A stretch of DNA of 64,000 nucleotides from Cochlodiniinecator piscidefendens (GTDB lineage: Bacteria > Pseudomonadota > Alphaproteobacteria > Rhodobacterales > Rhodobacteraceae). The notes beneath the pieces are model-generated. The model saw only the letters and a program-made list of their open reading frames with translations. It had not been told where the DNA came from and did not search any database. The DNA lies in the NCBI RefSeq assembly GCF_011326755.1, contig NZ_JAAOIE010000001.1, forward strand, positions 708,344-772,343, read 5' to 3'. Shown piece after piece: positions 46,819 to 54,035 of the stretch; within the stretch, counting starts at the first letter, position 1, and each line of letters opens with the position of its first letter. Position numbers and translations under genes: made by a program.

Positions 46819-48039
46819 ATGCTGTTCTGGATTACGTCTGCCGCATTGGCAGTCTTTGTTACAATGCTCTTGTCGGTAGCACTTGTAAAGGCACGAAATG
46901 AAACGAAAAAACCCCAAAACACTGAGTTGGACTTCTACCGCATCCAATATAAAGATTTGGAACGCGACATCGCGCGCGGTGTGATTGATGCATCAGAAGG
47001 CGAACGGGCCAAGCTCGAAATTTCACGCCGTATTTTAGATGCGGATAAAAATGCGCATGCCGCAAGCGTGGACGGAGGGCAAAAAGGAATTTCTCTTCTT
47101 CCTGTGGCACTGATGATTGGCTTTCTTATCTTCGGAACAGGCGGGCTGTATTTCAAACTAGGAACCCCCGGCGCTCACGATCAACCTATTTCATCGAGGC
47201 TTGCGGCAGCTCAGGAAGCGATGCGGAACAGGCCAGGTCAAGCCGAGGCCGAAGCGGATGTTCCTGCTCAAAACATTCAACGCGATCGATCTTATATCGA
47301 ACTCATTGATCAACTTCGCAACGCGTTGGCCGAGCGCCCCGACGACCTTCAGGGGCATCTATTATTGGTCGGGAACGAAGCACAACTCGGGAACTTCATC
47401 GGCGCTTATACCGCACAACAACAAGTGATCCACATCAAAGGCACATCAGCAACTTCGGATGATTATGCCGACCTCGCAGATTTAATGATCCTCGCGGCAG
47501 GTGGTTACATTTCCCCAGAGGCCGAACGCGCCTTAGTGCGGTCTTTGCAGTTGAATGAACGTAATGGAACTGCGCGTTACTTTTCTGGACTACTGTTTGC
47601 ACAAACCGGCCGCCCAGATCGCGCATTTGAAGTGTGGCGTGGCCAGTTGGCAGAAGGGCCAGAAACCGCCCCTTGGATTCCGGCCATTCGCGCCCAGATC
47701 GACCAAGCCGCATATTTTGCGGGGGTTCAATACGAACAACCCGCGCCTATCTTTGTTGAAACAGGTCCAGACGCAGCTGCAATCGCAGCCGCAGAAAACC
47801 TCAGCCCCCAAGAACGTGCAGAAATGATCCGCGGCATGGTTGAAGGCTTGTCGGCGCGGCTCGCTCAAGAAGGCGGTCCTGTCGAAGATTGGGCGCGTCT
47901 GGTTGTTTCGCTGACTGCATTGAACGAGACTGAACGCGCTCGCGCGATTTTGGCTGAAGCACAAAGAGATTTTGCATCAGATCCAACCGCACTTGAACAT
48001 CTAAACACCGCCGCAACCCAAGCAGGACTCACCCAATGA
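46819..48039 (+). CDS. ccmI: Cytochrome c biogenesis protein CcmI
   Basis: CcmI delivers apocytochrome c to the haem-ligation complex. The 406-residue protein has two membrane helices (about 1-22 and 92-112) around a coiled-coil/leucine-zipper-like cytoplasmic loop (YKDLERDIARGVIDASEGERAKLEI), then a periplasmic TPR domain (about 150-400). ATG 46819 is favoured over the adjacent GTG 46816 by the spacing from GGGGA. It is separated from ccmABCDG by over 30 kb and overlaps ruvX (ATGA). Confidence 0.92.
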   Translation: MLFWITSAALAVFVTMLLSVALVKARNETKKPQNTELDFYRIQYKDLERDIARGVIDASEGERAKLEISRRILDADKNAHAASVDGGQKGISLLPVALMIGFLIFGTGGLYFKLGTPGAHDQPISSRLAAAQEAMRNRPGQAEAEADVPAQNIQRDRSYIELIDQLRNALAERPDDLQGHLLLVGNEAQLGNFIGAYTAQQQVIHIKGTSATSDDYADLADLMILAAGGYISPEAERALVRSLQLNERNGTARYFSGLLFAQTGRPDRAFEVWRGQLAEGPETAPWIPAIRAQIDQAAYFAGVQYEQPAPIFVETGPDAAAIAAAENLSPQERAEMIRGMVEGLSARLAQEGGPVEDWARLVVSLTALNETERARAILAEAQRDFASDPTALEHLNTAATQAGLTQ

Positions 48040-48503
48040 TTTATGAAACCATTGAAGAATTTGCCGCGGAGATGAAACCAATGTCCGCGTTGGCAGGGTT
48101 AGATTTAGGGACAAAAACAATCGGCGTCGCCGTTTCCGATACTCTACGCAGTATCGCAACCCCCATTGAGACGATAAAACGTAAAAAATTCACGCTGGAT
48201 GCCGCCCGTCTGCAAGAAATCATCGCTGAACGCAATCTTGGCGGTATTATCCTTGGACTGCCGCGTAACATGGATGGTTCGGAAGGCGCACGCTGCCAAT
48301 CCACCCGCGCCTTTGCACGCAATTTAGCCCGGCTCACAGATTTGCCTATCGGGTTTTGGGACGAGAGATTATCGACCGTTGCGGCCGAACGTGCGCTATT
48401 AGAGGCGGATACCTCACGAAAACGTCGCGCAGAGGTCATTGATCATGTCGCAGCCGGTTATATCTTACAAGGTGTGCTAGATCGGCTACGCCACCTTGGT
48501 TAG
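48036..48503 (+). CDS. ruvX: RuvX/YqgF Holliday junction resolvase-like nuclease
   Basis: A 155-residue RNase H-fold protein of the YqgF/RuvX family, implicated in 16S rRNA 5' processing and in Holliday junction cleavage. Motifs are ALAGLDLGTKTIGVAVSD (catalytic Asp), IILGLPRNMDG and WDERLSTVAAERALLE with the late acidic residue near DHVAAGYIL. The ATG overlaps the ccmI stop. The extra N-terminal ~15 residues are common in roseobacter homologues. Confidence 0.93.
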   Translation: MIYETIEEFAAEMKPMSALAGLDLGTKTIGVAVSDTLRSIATPIETIKRKKFTLDAARLQEIIAERNLGGIILGLPRNMDGSEGARCQSTRAFARNLARLTDLPIGFWDERLSTVAAERALLEADTSRKRRAEVIDHVAAGYILQGVLDRLRHLG

Positions 48504-48513
48504 GACCAAAAAG

Positions 48514-48744
48514 ATGACTGACGACGTTTGGAAACGTGACGAGATTCAATCCCCCTGCATCAACATCTGTGTTGTGCATCCCGCTGCACGTATCTGTACG
48601 GGATGTTACCGCAGTATGGATGAAATTCGCGATTGGTCCAAAATGAGTGACGAAGAACGTCTTGATATTATGAACGCATTGCCTGAACGCGCATCGACTT
48701 TGGTCAAACGACGCGGTGGGCGCGCAGCCCGGCTAAAGCGTTAA
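48514..48744 (+). CDS. DUF1289 small cysteine-rich protein
   Basis: A 76-residue protein with the DUF1289 pattern SPCINICVVHP...ICTGCYRSMDEIRDW: four Cys spaced to bind a metal or Fe-S centre. Function is unknown. ATG 48514 has AGGA eight bases before; a TTG at 48496 inside ruvX is less likely. It is probably co-transcribed with ccmI and ruvX and is tail-to-tail with the PhyH-like gene (four-base overlap). Confidence 0.87.
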   Translation: MTDDVWKRDEIQSPCINICVVHPAARICTGCYRSMDEIRDWSKMSDEERLDIMNALPERASTLVKRRGGRAARLKR

Positions 48745-49520
48745 TCCCTGATCCACCGCGCGACACCTTCATCAAATTCAGGCCGAAAATAGGCGATCAT
48801 ACGCCCTTCCTCCGGGGCAATCGCCCCAGCGCCCCAAGGGGCAACACCATGCAGGGTGTGTCGGTGCATCACATATGCCTCCCCCGGCTTTGCGGTCACG
48901 ACAACCCGGGGACAGGTTTCAAACACCTCACGACGGGCCGCTTGGTAGGTTTCGGTTAAATCGACATTGTCCCATGTTTCGGGTGCATGGGGGGCCAATG
49001 CCGTAACAAACGCGCGTTGCATAATGTGATGACTGCCTTCCCACACCACCATTGGGCTCGCGTGTTCATTGCAATCATTCAACGGTAACCCCAGCACAAA
49101 GGCGTGCGGTTCTTTGATCATACGCTGGCGTTTCTCCCCCACAGGCAAAATACCATCTACATGGGCGGCATCCCGATTAAGACGGTAGCGAAAGCCCACC
49201 TCATTTTCGACGCTGCGCGGTCGAGGGTATCCCGGATAAATAATCGACACCTGCGCCTTATGAAGCCGTGGGATATCTCCGATTTCAGACTGCAGAAAAT
49301 CCATTACGCCGCCACAAAGGGGATCTGAACCATCAATGGCGCCCACCGGATCATTGTCCAAAGCATCCACTCCGATGAACCACGTCCCTTCACAATCCAG
49401 CCATTCCTGAATGACCTCAGGTTTATGCCGCGATTCTAACGCCGCAGGCTTAGCCGCAGTCACCCACTCAGCAATCTTGGCGTCATAAGAAAAGTGCTGC
49501 CAACCTTTGTCGTGATACAT
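48741..49520 (-). CDS. PhyH-like Fe(II)/2-oxoglutarate dioxygenase
   Basis: A 259-residue protein with the phytanoyl-CoA dioxygenase-like jelly-roll. The iron-binding facial triad is visible as AHVDG (HxD) and a distal His in MHRHTLHGVAP, with an Arg further on (RMIAYFRPEF) to hold 2-oxoglutarate. The substrate is unknown. ATG 49520 is taken; a TTG two codons earlier overlaps the upstream stop. It is coupled to the TSUP transporter upstream, which suggests transport and oxidation of one compound (inference). Confidence 0.78.
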   Translation of the reverse strand: MYHDKGWQHFSYDAKIAEWVTAAKPAALESRHKPEVIQEWLDCEGTWFIGVDALDNDPVGAIDGSDPLCGGVMDFLQSEIGDIPRLHKAQVSIIYPGYPRPRSVENEVGFRYRLNRDAAHVDGILPVGEKRQRMIKEPHAFVLGLPLNDCNEHASPMVVWEGSHHIMQRAFVTALAPHAPETWDNVDLTETYQAARREVFETCPRVVVTAKPGEAYVMHRHTLHGVAPWGAGAIAPEEGRMIAYFRPEFDEGVARWIRD

Positions 49521-49522
49521 AC

Positions 49523-50341
49523 TCAATAGCCTAATGCCTTTCGCAACATATTAAGCGCCACCAGCGTAAGAAACACTGCAAACACCCGTTTTAACGGTTT
49601 CGGGTCCATCGCATGGGCGAGCTTCACCCCGTAAGGCGCTGTTATCAAAGTCATTGCAATAATCAACACAAAGGCCGGAATGTTCACAGCACCAACGGTA
49701 AAGGGCGGAACGACTTCTGGAGACGCAAAGAAAAACCCAATGACAGATGGTACAGCAATCACCACTCCAAATCCCGCCGCCGTCGCAACAGCACGATGAA
49801 TTGGTTGGTTATAAAGAGTCATCAAAGGCACACCAAACGACCCACCGCCAATGCCCATCAACACAGACATAAACCCGACCAACGGCGATAGAACAGCACG
49901 CGCGCCCTTAACAGGCATATCAGAGCCAACCCGCCAATGATCACGCCCAAACCCAAGATAAAGGCCAATCACGATCCCAAAGCCACCGAAAATCCCCTGC
50001 AATACAACAGAACGCAGAGACGAAGCCACCAAAACACCCGCAACAGCACCAATGGCAATGCCCGGTGCCCAGGTCTTTAGGATACTCCAATCCACGGCAC
50101 CCTTTTTATTGTGGCTGTGCACGGACCTTAATGATGTGACAATGATTGTCGCAAGAGAGGTCGCCAAACAAATTTGCATCAAACCCGGGCTGTCATACCC
50201 AAGCGTAGAAAAGGCGTAAAAGAAGGCCGGAACCAAAACGATCCCACCGCCGACACCCAAAAGCCCCGCAATGACGCCAGCAAATGCCCCAATGCATAGC
50301 AATAAACCCGTCATCGGTAACAGAATGGACATCTCGGGCAT
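49523..50341 (-). CDS. TSUP (TauE/SafE) family transporter
   Basis: A 272-residue membrane protein with about eight hydrophobic segments and both TSUP signatures: GAFAGVIAGLLGVGGGIVLVPAF near the N terminus and GFMSVLMGIGGGSFGVPLM in the middle. It moves small sulfur or carboxylate anions in characterised relatives. It differs clearly from the TSUP protein at 16479, so the two are not recent duplicates. It lies directly upstream of the PhyH-like gene. Confidence 0.9.
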   Translation of the reverse strand: MPEMSILLPMTGLLLCIGAFAGVIAGLLGVGGGIVLVPAFFYAFSTLGYDSPGLMQICLATSLATIIVTSLRSVHSHNKKGAVDWSILKTWAPGIAIGAVAGVLVASSLRSVVLQGIFGGFGIVIGLYLGFGRDHWRVGSDMPVKGARAVLSPLVGFMSVLMGIGGGSFGVPLMTLYNQPIHRAVATAAGFGVVIAVPSVIGFFFASPEVVPPFTVGAVNIPAFVLIIAMTLITAPYGVKLAHAMDPKPLKRVFAVFLTLVALNMLRKALGY

Positions 50342-50423
50342 GGGTGTTCCTTTCGTTCACCCCATAGCAATAGCCAGTCTGCTGATTAGGACAAGTTGAG
50401 ATTTGGAATACGCATTAAATTGT

Positions 50424-51434
50424 CTAAACTGCCGCAGCCCTTGGCAAGCATTCTAGTGCAGCCTGAACGGTTTCCACCCCTGCCCCATCACGGTGGGCAT
50501 TTTCCGACAGATACCGCCGCCATTGCCGCGCACCCGGACGCCCGGCGAACAATCCCAACATGTGTTTTGTGATTTGGTGTAATTTCCCACCTTCATTCAG
50601 ATGCGCATCAATATACGGATACATTGCAACTACAACGTCATGCACTTCGGCATAATGATCGGTGCCATAAATAAGTCTGTCAGCGTTCTGCAAAATATCA
50701 GCCGGTGCATGATAGGCTGTGCGCCCAATCATCACCCCATCCATTCCTTGATCCAAAAACACTTGCGCCTGTTCCAATGAGGAAATACCGCCGTTGATCG
50801 ACAAATGTAGATGCGGAAACTGTTCCTTCATTTTCAACACCAGCGGATAATCCAGTGGCGGAATATCACGGTTCTCTTTTGGGCTAAGCCCCTTGAGCCA
50901 TGCCTTGCGCGCGTGAATTTGAAACCGTGTTACGCCAGCATCAGACACCCGTTTAAGAAAATCAGGCAACACTTGCTCTGGATCTTGGTCATCAACACCA
51001 ATGCGGCATTTTACAGTCACCTCGACGGGCGACGCATCAATCATGGCCTTCACACAATCCGCGACCAATTGTGGATTTTCCATCAAAACCGCACCAAAAA
51101 ACCCAGATTGCACACGATCCGACGGACAACCGACGTTCAGATTGACTTCATCGTAGCCTTCCTCAGCACACATTACCGTCGCTTCGGCCAATTCAGCAGG
51201 ATCAGATCCCCCAAGCTGTACAGCAACCGGATGTTCAGCGTTATCAAACCGCAATAGGTGCCGCGCGCGCCCTCGGACCAATGCTGGTGAGGTCACCATC
51301 TCGGAATAAAGTAGTGCCTCCCGACTAAGCAGACGATGTAGATAGCGACAATGACGGTCTGTCCAATCCATCATAGGTGCAACGGAAAGGCGTGAAGCCT
51401 TGCAAACATTTGATTTTATTAGGTTATTTGCCAT
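50424..51434 (-). CDS. dusA: tRNA-dihydrouridine synthase A
   Basis: DusA reduces uridine 20/20a in tRNA D-loops using FMN and NADPH. The 336 residues contain RLSVAPMMDWTDRHCRYLHRLL near the start, NLNVGCPSDRVQSG with the catalytic Cys, FQIHARKAWLKGL and the MIGRTAYHAP FMN-phosphate motif. The first ~14 residues (MANNLIKSNVCKAS) are AT-rich in DNA and unlike the usual short DusA leader, consistent with an integrated element supplying the new start. Confidence 0.95.
   Translation of the reverse strand: MANNLIKSNVCKASRLSVAPMMDWTDRHCRYLHRLLSREALLYSEMVTSPALVRGRARHLLRFDNAEHPVAVQLGGSDPAELAEATVMCAEEGYDEVNLNVGCPSDRVQSGFFGAVLMENPQLVADCVKAMIDASPVEVTVKCRIGVDDQDPEQVLPDFLKRVSDAGVTRFQIHARKAWLKGLSPKENRDIPPLDYPLVLKMKEQFPHLHLSINGGISSLEQAQVFLDQGMDGVMIGRTAYHAPADILQNADRLIYGTDHYAEVHDVVVAMYPYIDAHLNEGGKLHQITKHMLGLFAGRPGARQWRRYLSENAHRDGAGVETVQAALECLPRAAAV
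51356..51390. other. Probable attachment site in the 5' end of dusA
   Basis: This stretch encodes LSVAPMMDWTDR of DusA. Tyrosine recombinases that target dusA insert in this conserved segment and leave dusA intact by restoring its 5' end. The base composition changes sharply just upstream (51391-51434 is AT-rich). The exact core and the matching copy at the far end were not found in the window. Confidence 0.5.
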
Positions 51435-51462
51435 ACAACCACCCTCTTTACCTTACACATTG

Positions 51463-51492
51463 TTGCCCATTTTTGCTTGTTTTTGCCCATTT
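51463..51492. repeat. Direct repeats TTGCCCATTT between dusA and the integrase
   Basis: TTGCCCATTT occurs at 51463-51472 and 51483-51492 (20-base period). A second pair, GTTGTCCA, occurs at about 51514 and 51536. Their place between the att site and the integrase gene fits arm-type recombinase binding sites or integrase autoregulation; both are inferences. Confidence 0.4.
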
Positions 51493-51545
51493 AATGCTAT
51501 TTGAACAACTGGAGTTGTCCATATTAGTAAAATAAGTTGTCCAGC

Positions 51546-52625
51546 ATGGCCCAAATCGAAAAACGCACTCGGAAAGATGGTTCTTTATCATATGTAGCCA
51601 AAATTGCCATTCGGAAAAATGGAAAATGGGCGCATCGAGAAGCTCGTTCTTTTGATAGGCTATCAGCCGCTAAGAACTGGCATGCGAAACGCATGAAAGA
51701 AATCGCAGCAGCGGGTAAAAATCTCGACACAATAAAAAGCAAAGGGAAAACCCTCTCTGCCGCTATTGACCTCTACATTACTGAAAGTGTCAAAGAAATT
51801 GGTCGCACAAAGGCCCAGGTACTACGTTCAATCAGAGATTACGACATTGCCGACCAACATTGCGCTGATATCGAAAGTCACGACATCGTTCAATTCGCAC
51901 GGGAACTTGGAACAACGAGAACGCCCGCTACTGTAAGCAATTACATGTCTCACCTTGGCGCTATTTTTGCAATTGCCCGTCCAGCATGGGGCATCCCATT
52001 GGATCAACAAGCCATGAAAGATGCATTCGTGGTCTGCAACCGACTAGGAATAACCGGCAAAGCCCAAAAACGTGATCGCCGCCCTACACTTGATGAATTA
52101 AACGCACTGATGTCTTTATTTGAAGACAAGCACAACCGCCGTCCCAACTCACTGCCGATGCATCGCGTGGTCGGGTTCGCCCTGTTTTCCACGCGGCGGC
52201 AGGAAGAAATCACAAGAGTTGCCTGGGAGGGATTGGACCAGACACACAGCAGGGTGTTCATCAAAGACATGAAACACCCCGGTGACAAGGTGGGCAATGA
52301 CGTGTGGTGCGATCTGCGAGCCCCCGCCATGAACATCGCGTTGGCAATGCCAAGGAACAAGCCATTGGTGTTCCCATACCACAGCGACACCATCAGCGCC
52401 GCATTCACGCGGGCATGCAAAGTTCTGGAAATTGAAGACCTGCGCTTTCACGACCTTCGACATGAAGGTGTCTCGCGCCTATTTGAAATCGGAGAAACGA
52501 TTCCGCAAGTAGCGGCAGTGTCCGGGCATCGCTCCTGGTCTTCGTTGCAGCGATACACCCATATCAAACAGACAGGTGACAAATATGAAGGATGGAAATG
52601 GCTGGATAAGCTAGCCCAGAAATAG
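51546..52625 (+). CDS. dusA-type tyrosine recombinase (integrase)
   Basis: A 359-residue phage-type integrase. An N-terminal arm-binding domain (about 1-60, MAQIEKRTRKDGSLSYVAKI) and SAM-like core-binding domain (about 65-160) precede the catalytic domain with Arg in FSTRRQEEIT, HDLRHEGVSRL (HxxR) and GHRSWSSLQRYTHI (His/Trp and the nucleophile Tyr). All catalytic residues are present, so it may be active. ATG 51546 is chosen although its ribosome site is weak. It is divergent from dusA at 112 bases, the diagnostic arrangement for dusA-targeting integrases. Confidence 0.92.
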   Translation: MAQIEKRTRKDGSLSYVAKIAIRKNGKWAHREARSFDRLSAAKNWHAKRMKEIAAAGKNLDTIKSKGKTLSAAIDLYITESVKEIGRTKAQVLRSIRDYDIADQHCADIESHDIVQFARELGTTRTPATVSNYMSHLGAIFAIARPAWGIPLDQQAMKDAFVVCNRLGITGKAQKRDRRPTLDELNALMSLFEDKHNRRPNSLPMHRVVGFALFSTRRQEEITRVAWEGLDQTHSRVFIKDMKHPGDKVGNDVWCDLRAPAMNIALAMPRNKPLVFPYHSDTISAAFTRACKVLEIEDLRFHDLRHEGVSRLFEIGETIPQVAAVSGHRSWSSLQRYTHIKQTGDKYEGWKWLDKLAQK

Positions 52626-52838
52626 CCGCATCGACTGAAAGTAGTGCCCTCGCACGATCCACAAATAAAGCCATATTTCCCATAAAAATAAGGGCCATGT
52701 GGGCCACGTTTATGCTCCAAACCGCCCTAAACATATCAATGGCTTACCAGAATTGTGGACCACGAAATCAATAGAAATTTGAACGAGTAATGCTGGACAC
52801 TGATAGATTTCGACTACGATAGGTTGCGTAGAAATTGA

Positions 52839-52970
52839 CTATTTTTTACTAGAAGGTTTCTTTGGGGTAGCATCGATTACCACGATTTCTGAAGCACGTT
52901 CTCCTGCAATAATCCGAGAATTCCTAATGCCATTAATGACATCCAACTTGTCGCCAAGCTTCCCATAAGT
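52839..52970 (-). pseudogene. 3' fragment of an unknown gene
   Basis: Leftward, about 42 codons read YGKLGDKLDVINGIRNSR... and end ...ATPKKPSSKK then TAG. The sequence looks coding (balanced composition, basic tail) but stops being open at an in-frame TGA at about 52980, exactly where the TIR-coding sequence begins on the other strand. It is best read as the tail of a gene cut at a recombination junction. Family not recognised. Confidence 0.4.
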
Positions 52971-53470
52971 TATTCATCAGCTACTTTCACGACGACGATC
53001 AAAGGTACAAAAACGCGCTAGAAAGGGATCTAGGACATCTAATGATCCCGAAGTCCGTCGGCCCCGGGGAGATTAAGTCTGACAACTCTCCTGACTACAC
53101 TAAACAGCTCATTCAACAGGACTATCTTGCAGACACGTCTGTCCTTGCTGTTCTCGTTGGGCCAAACACCTTGAAAAGGAAACATGTCGATTGGGAGATT
53201 TCAGCGGCACTAATGGCGAAAGTTGGTGGGCACTCAGGGTTGATTGGTGTGTTCCTCCCAGAAATGAGGACGAGCGGCAATGGCGGCTGGTTCTACAACC
53301 AAATGCCCCCTCGCCTCGCCGATAATATCAAGAGCAGTTACGCCTCGAATTGTAGCTGGGATAAATTCACCAAAAAATTTTCTTCTAAGGTGGAAAACGC
53401 CTTCAACAACAGAGTATCGCTCAAAGAAAAAATCGATAACTCACGGGTACAGATGGCGAGAAATCTTTAG
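52964..53470 (+). pseudogene. DUF1863 (MTH538-type) TIR protein lacking a start codon
   Basis: The frame from 52964 reads HKLFISYFHDDDQRYKNAL and continues through GPNTLKRKHVDWEI, SGLIGVFLPEM and PPRLADNI to TAG at 53470. This is a near-complete TIR-like domain of the type found in Thoeris ThsB, including the VDWE segment that carries the family Glu. No ATG, GTG, TTG or CTG lies in frame between the upstream TGA (52937) and the FISYF strand; the first ATG (53042) would delete the first strand and helix. The gene therefore appears 5'-truncated at a junction. About 168 residues remain. Confidence 0.65.
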
Positions 53471-53472
53471 TT

Positions 53473-53625
53473 ATGCGGGACTTTCTGTTGATAAAAATTC
53501 GCGCTAACTGGTCTATCCACATATCGATAGACACGGCGCTACTCGTTGCCGCTATCCTGATTCTCACCGCGCTGGTCATTGTAAGATTACTAACAAAGGG
53601 TTTTTCTAAAAGATGTTATCGTTGA
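53473..53625 (+). CDS. 50-residue single-pass membrane protein next to the TIR gene
   Basis: ATG 53473 lies two bases after the TIR stop. The product begins MRDFLLIKIRANWSIHISID, then has one long hydrophobic helix (TALLVAAILILTALVIVRLL) and a basic tail (TKGFSKRCYR). The tight spacing indicates translational coupling to the TIR gene, so it is probably its partner: a membrane anchor or effector. No family was recognised. Confidence 0.55.
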   Translation: MRDFLLIKIRANWSIHISIDTALLVAAILILTALVIVRLLTKGFSKRCYR

Positions 53626-53697
53626 CAGTATTGGTGTAGGTGTAGGCGATATTCATCTAAAACGGGCATAGTAGATCGTCAAATTGCTTATCGGATT

Positions 53698-53940
53698 TTG
53701 GTCAAGCTGAAGACGAGGAAAGTCGGGTTTCCAATCGACTTTGAGAAGGATGTTATTTTTGAATTTTGTGTCTCCTGGTACGCCTTCTTCAGTATTCCTC
53801 GTGAGCTAATCAAAGACATTCCAATCGCAAAACTGGATCGCGCTCATACGCGAGAACTCGAGCACATAGATTGCTTCAATCCGGATCAGGATTTGATTTG
53901 GCACTTTGAACAGATCAACCTTTGCAAGGCAGATCAATAG
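53698..53940 (+). pseudogene. Unknown short gene or gene remnant
   Basis: Eighty codons from a TTG to TAG, with the frame open back to 53626. The acidic/aromatic product (RKVGFPIDFEKDVIFEFCVSW..., ...PDQDLIWHFEQINL...) looks coding but has no good start or ribosome site and matches nothing I know. It is probably the 3' end of a deleted gene. Confidence 0.35.
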
Positions 53941-54035
53941 TGCTCGGCCGCTAGACCGAACGACGAAATCCAGTTAATAAGTCCTGACAGCAGCTTCTTT
54001 TAATACCTCTTTTACAAATTTTAGGCGGTCCGATA

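Noticed and set aside
53605-53660. Short frame resembling a phage terminase motif (DSIGVGVGDI)
   Set aside because: Only about a dozen residues, overlapping the end of the small membrane protein, with a stop soon after; too little to support a phage remnant.
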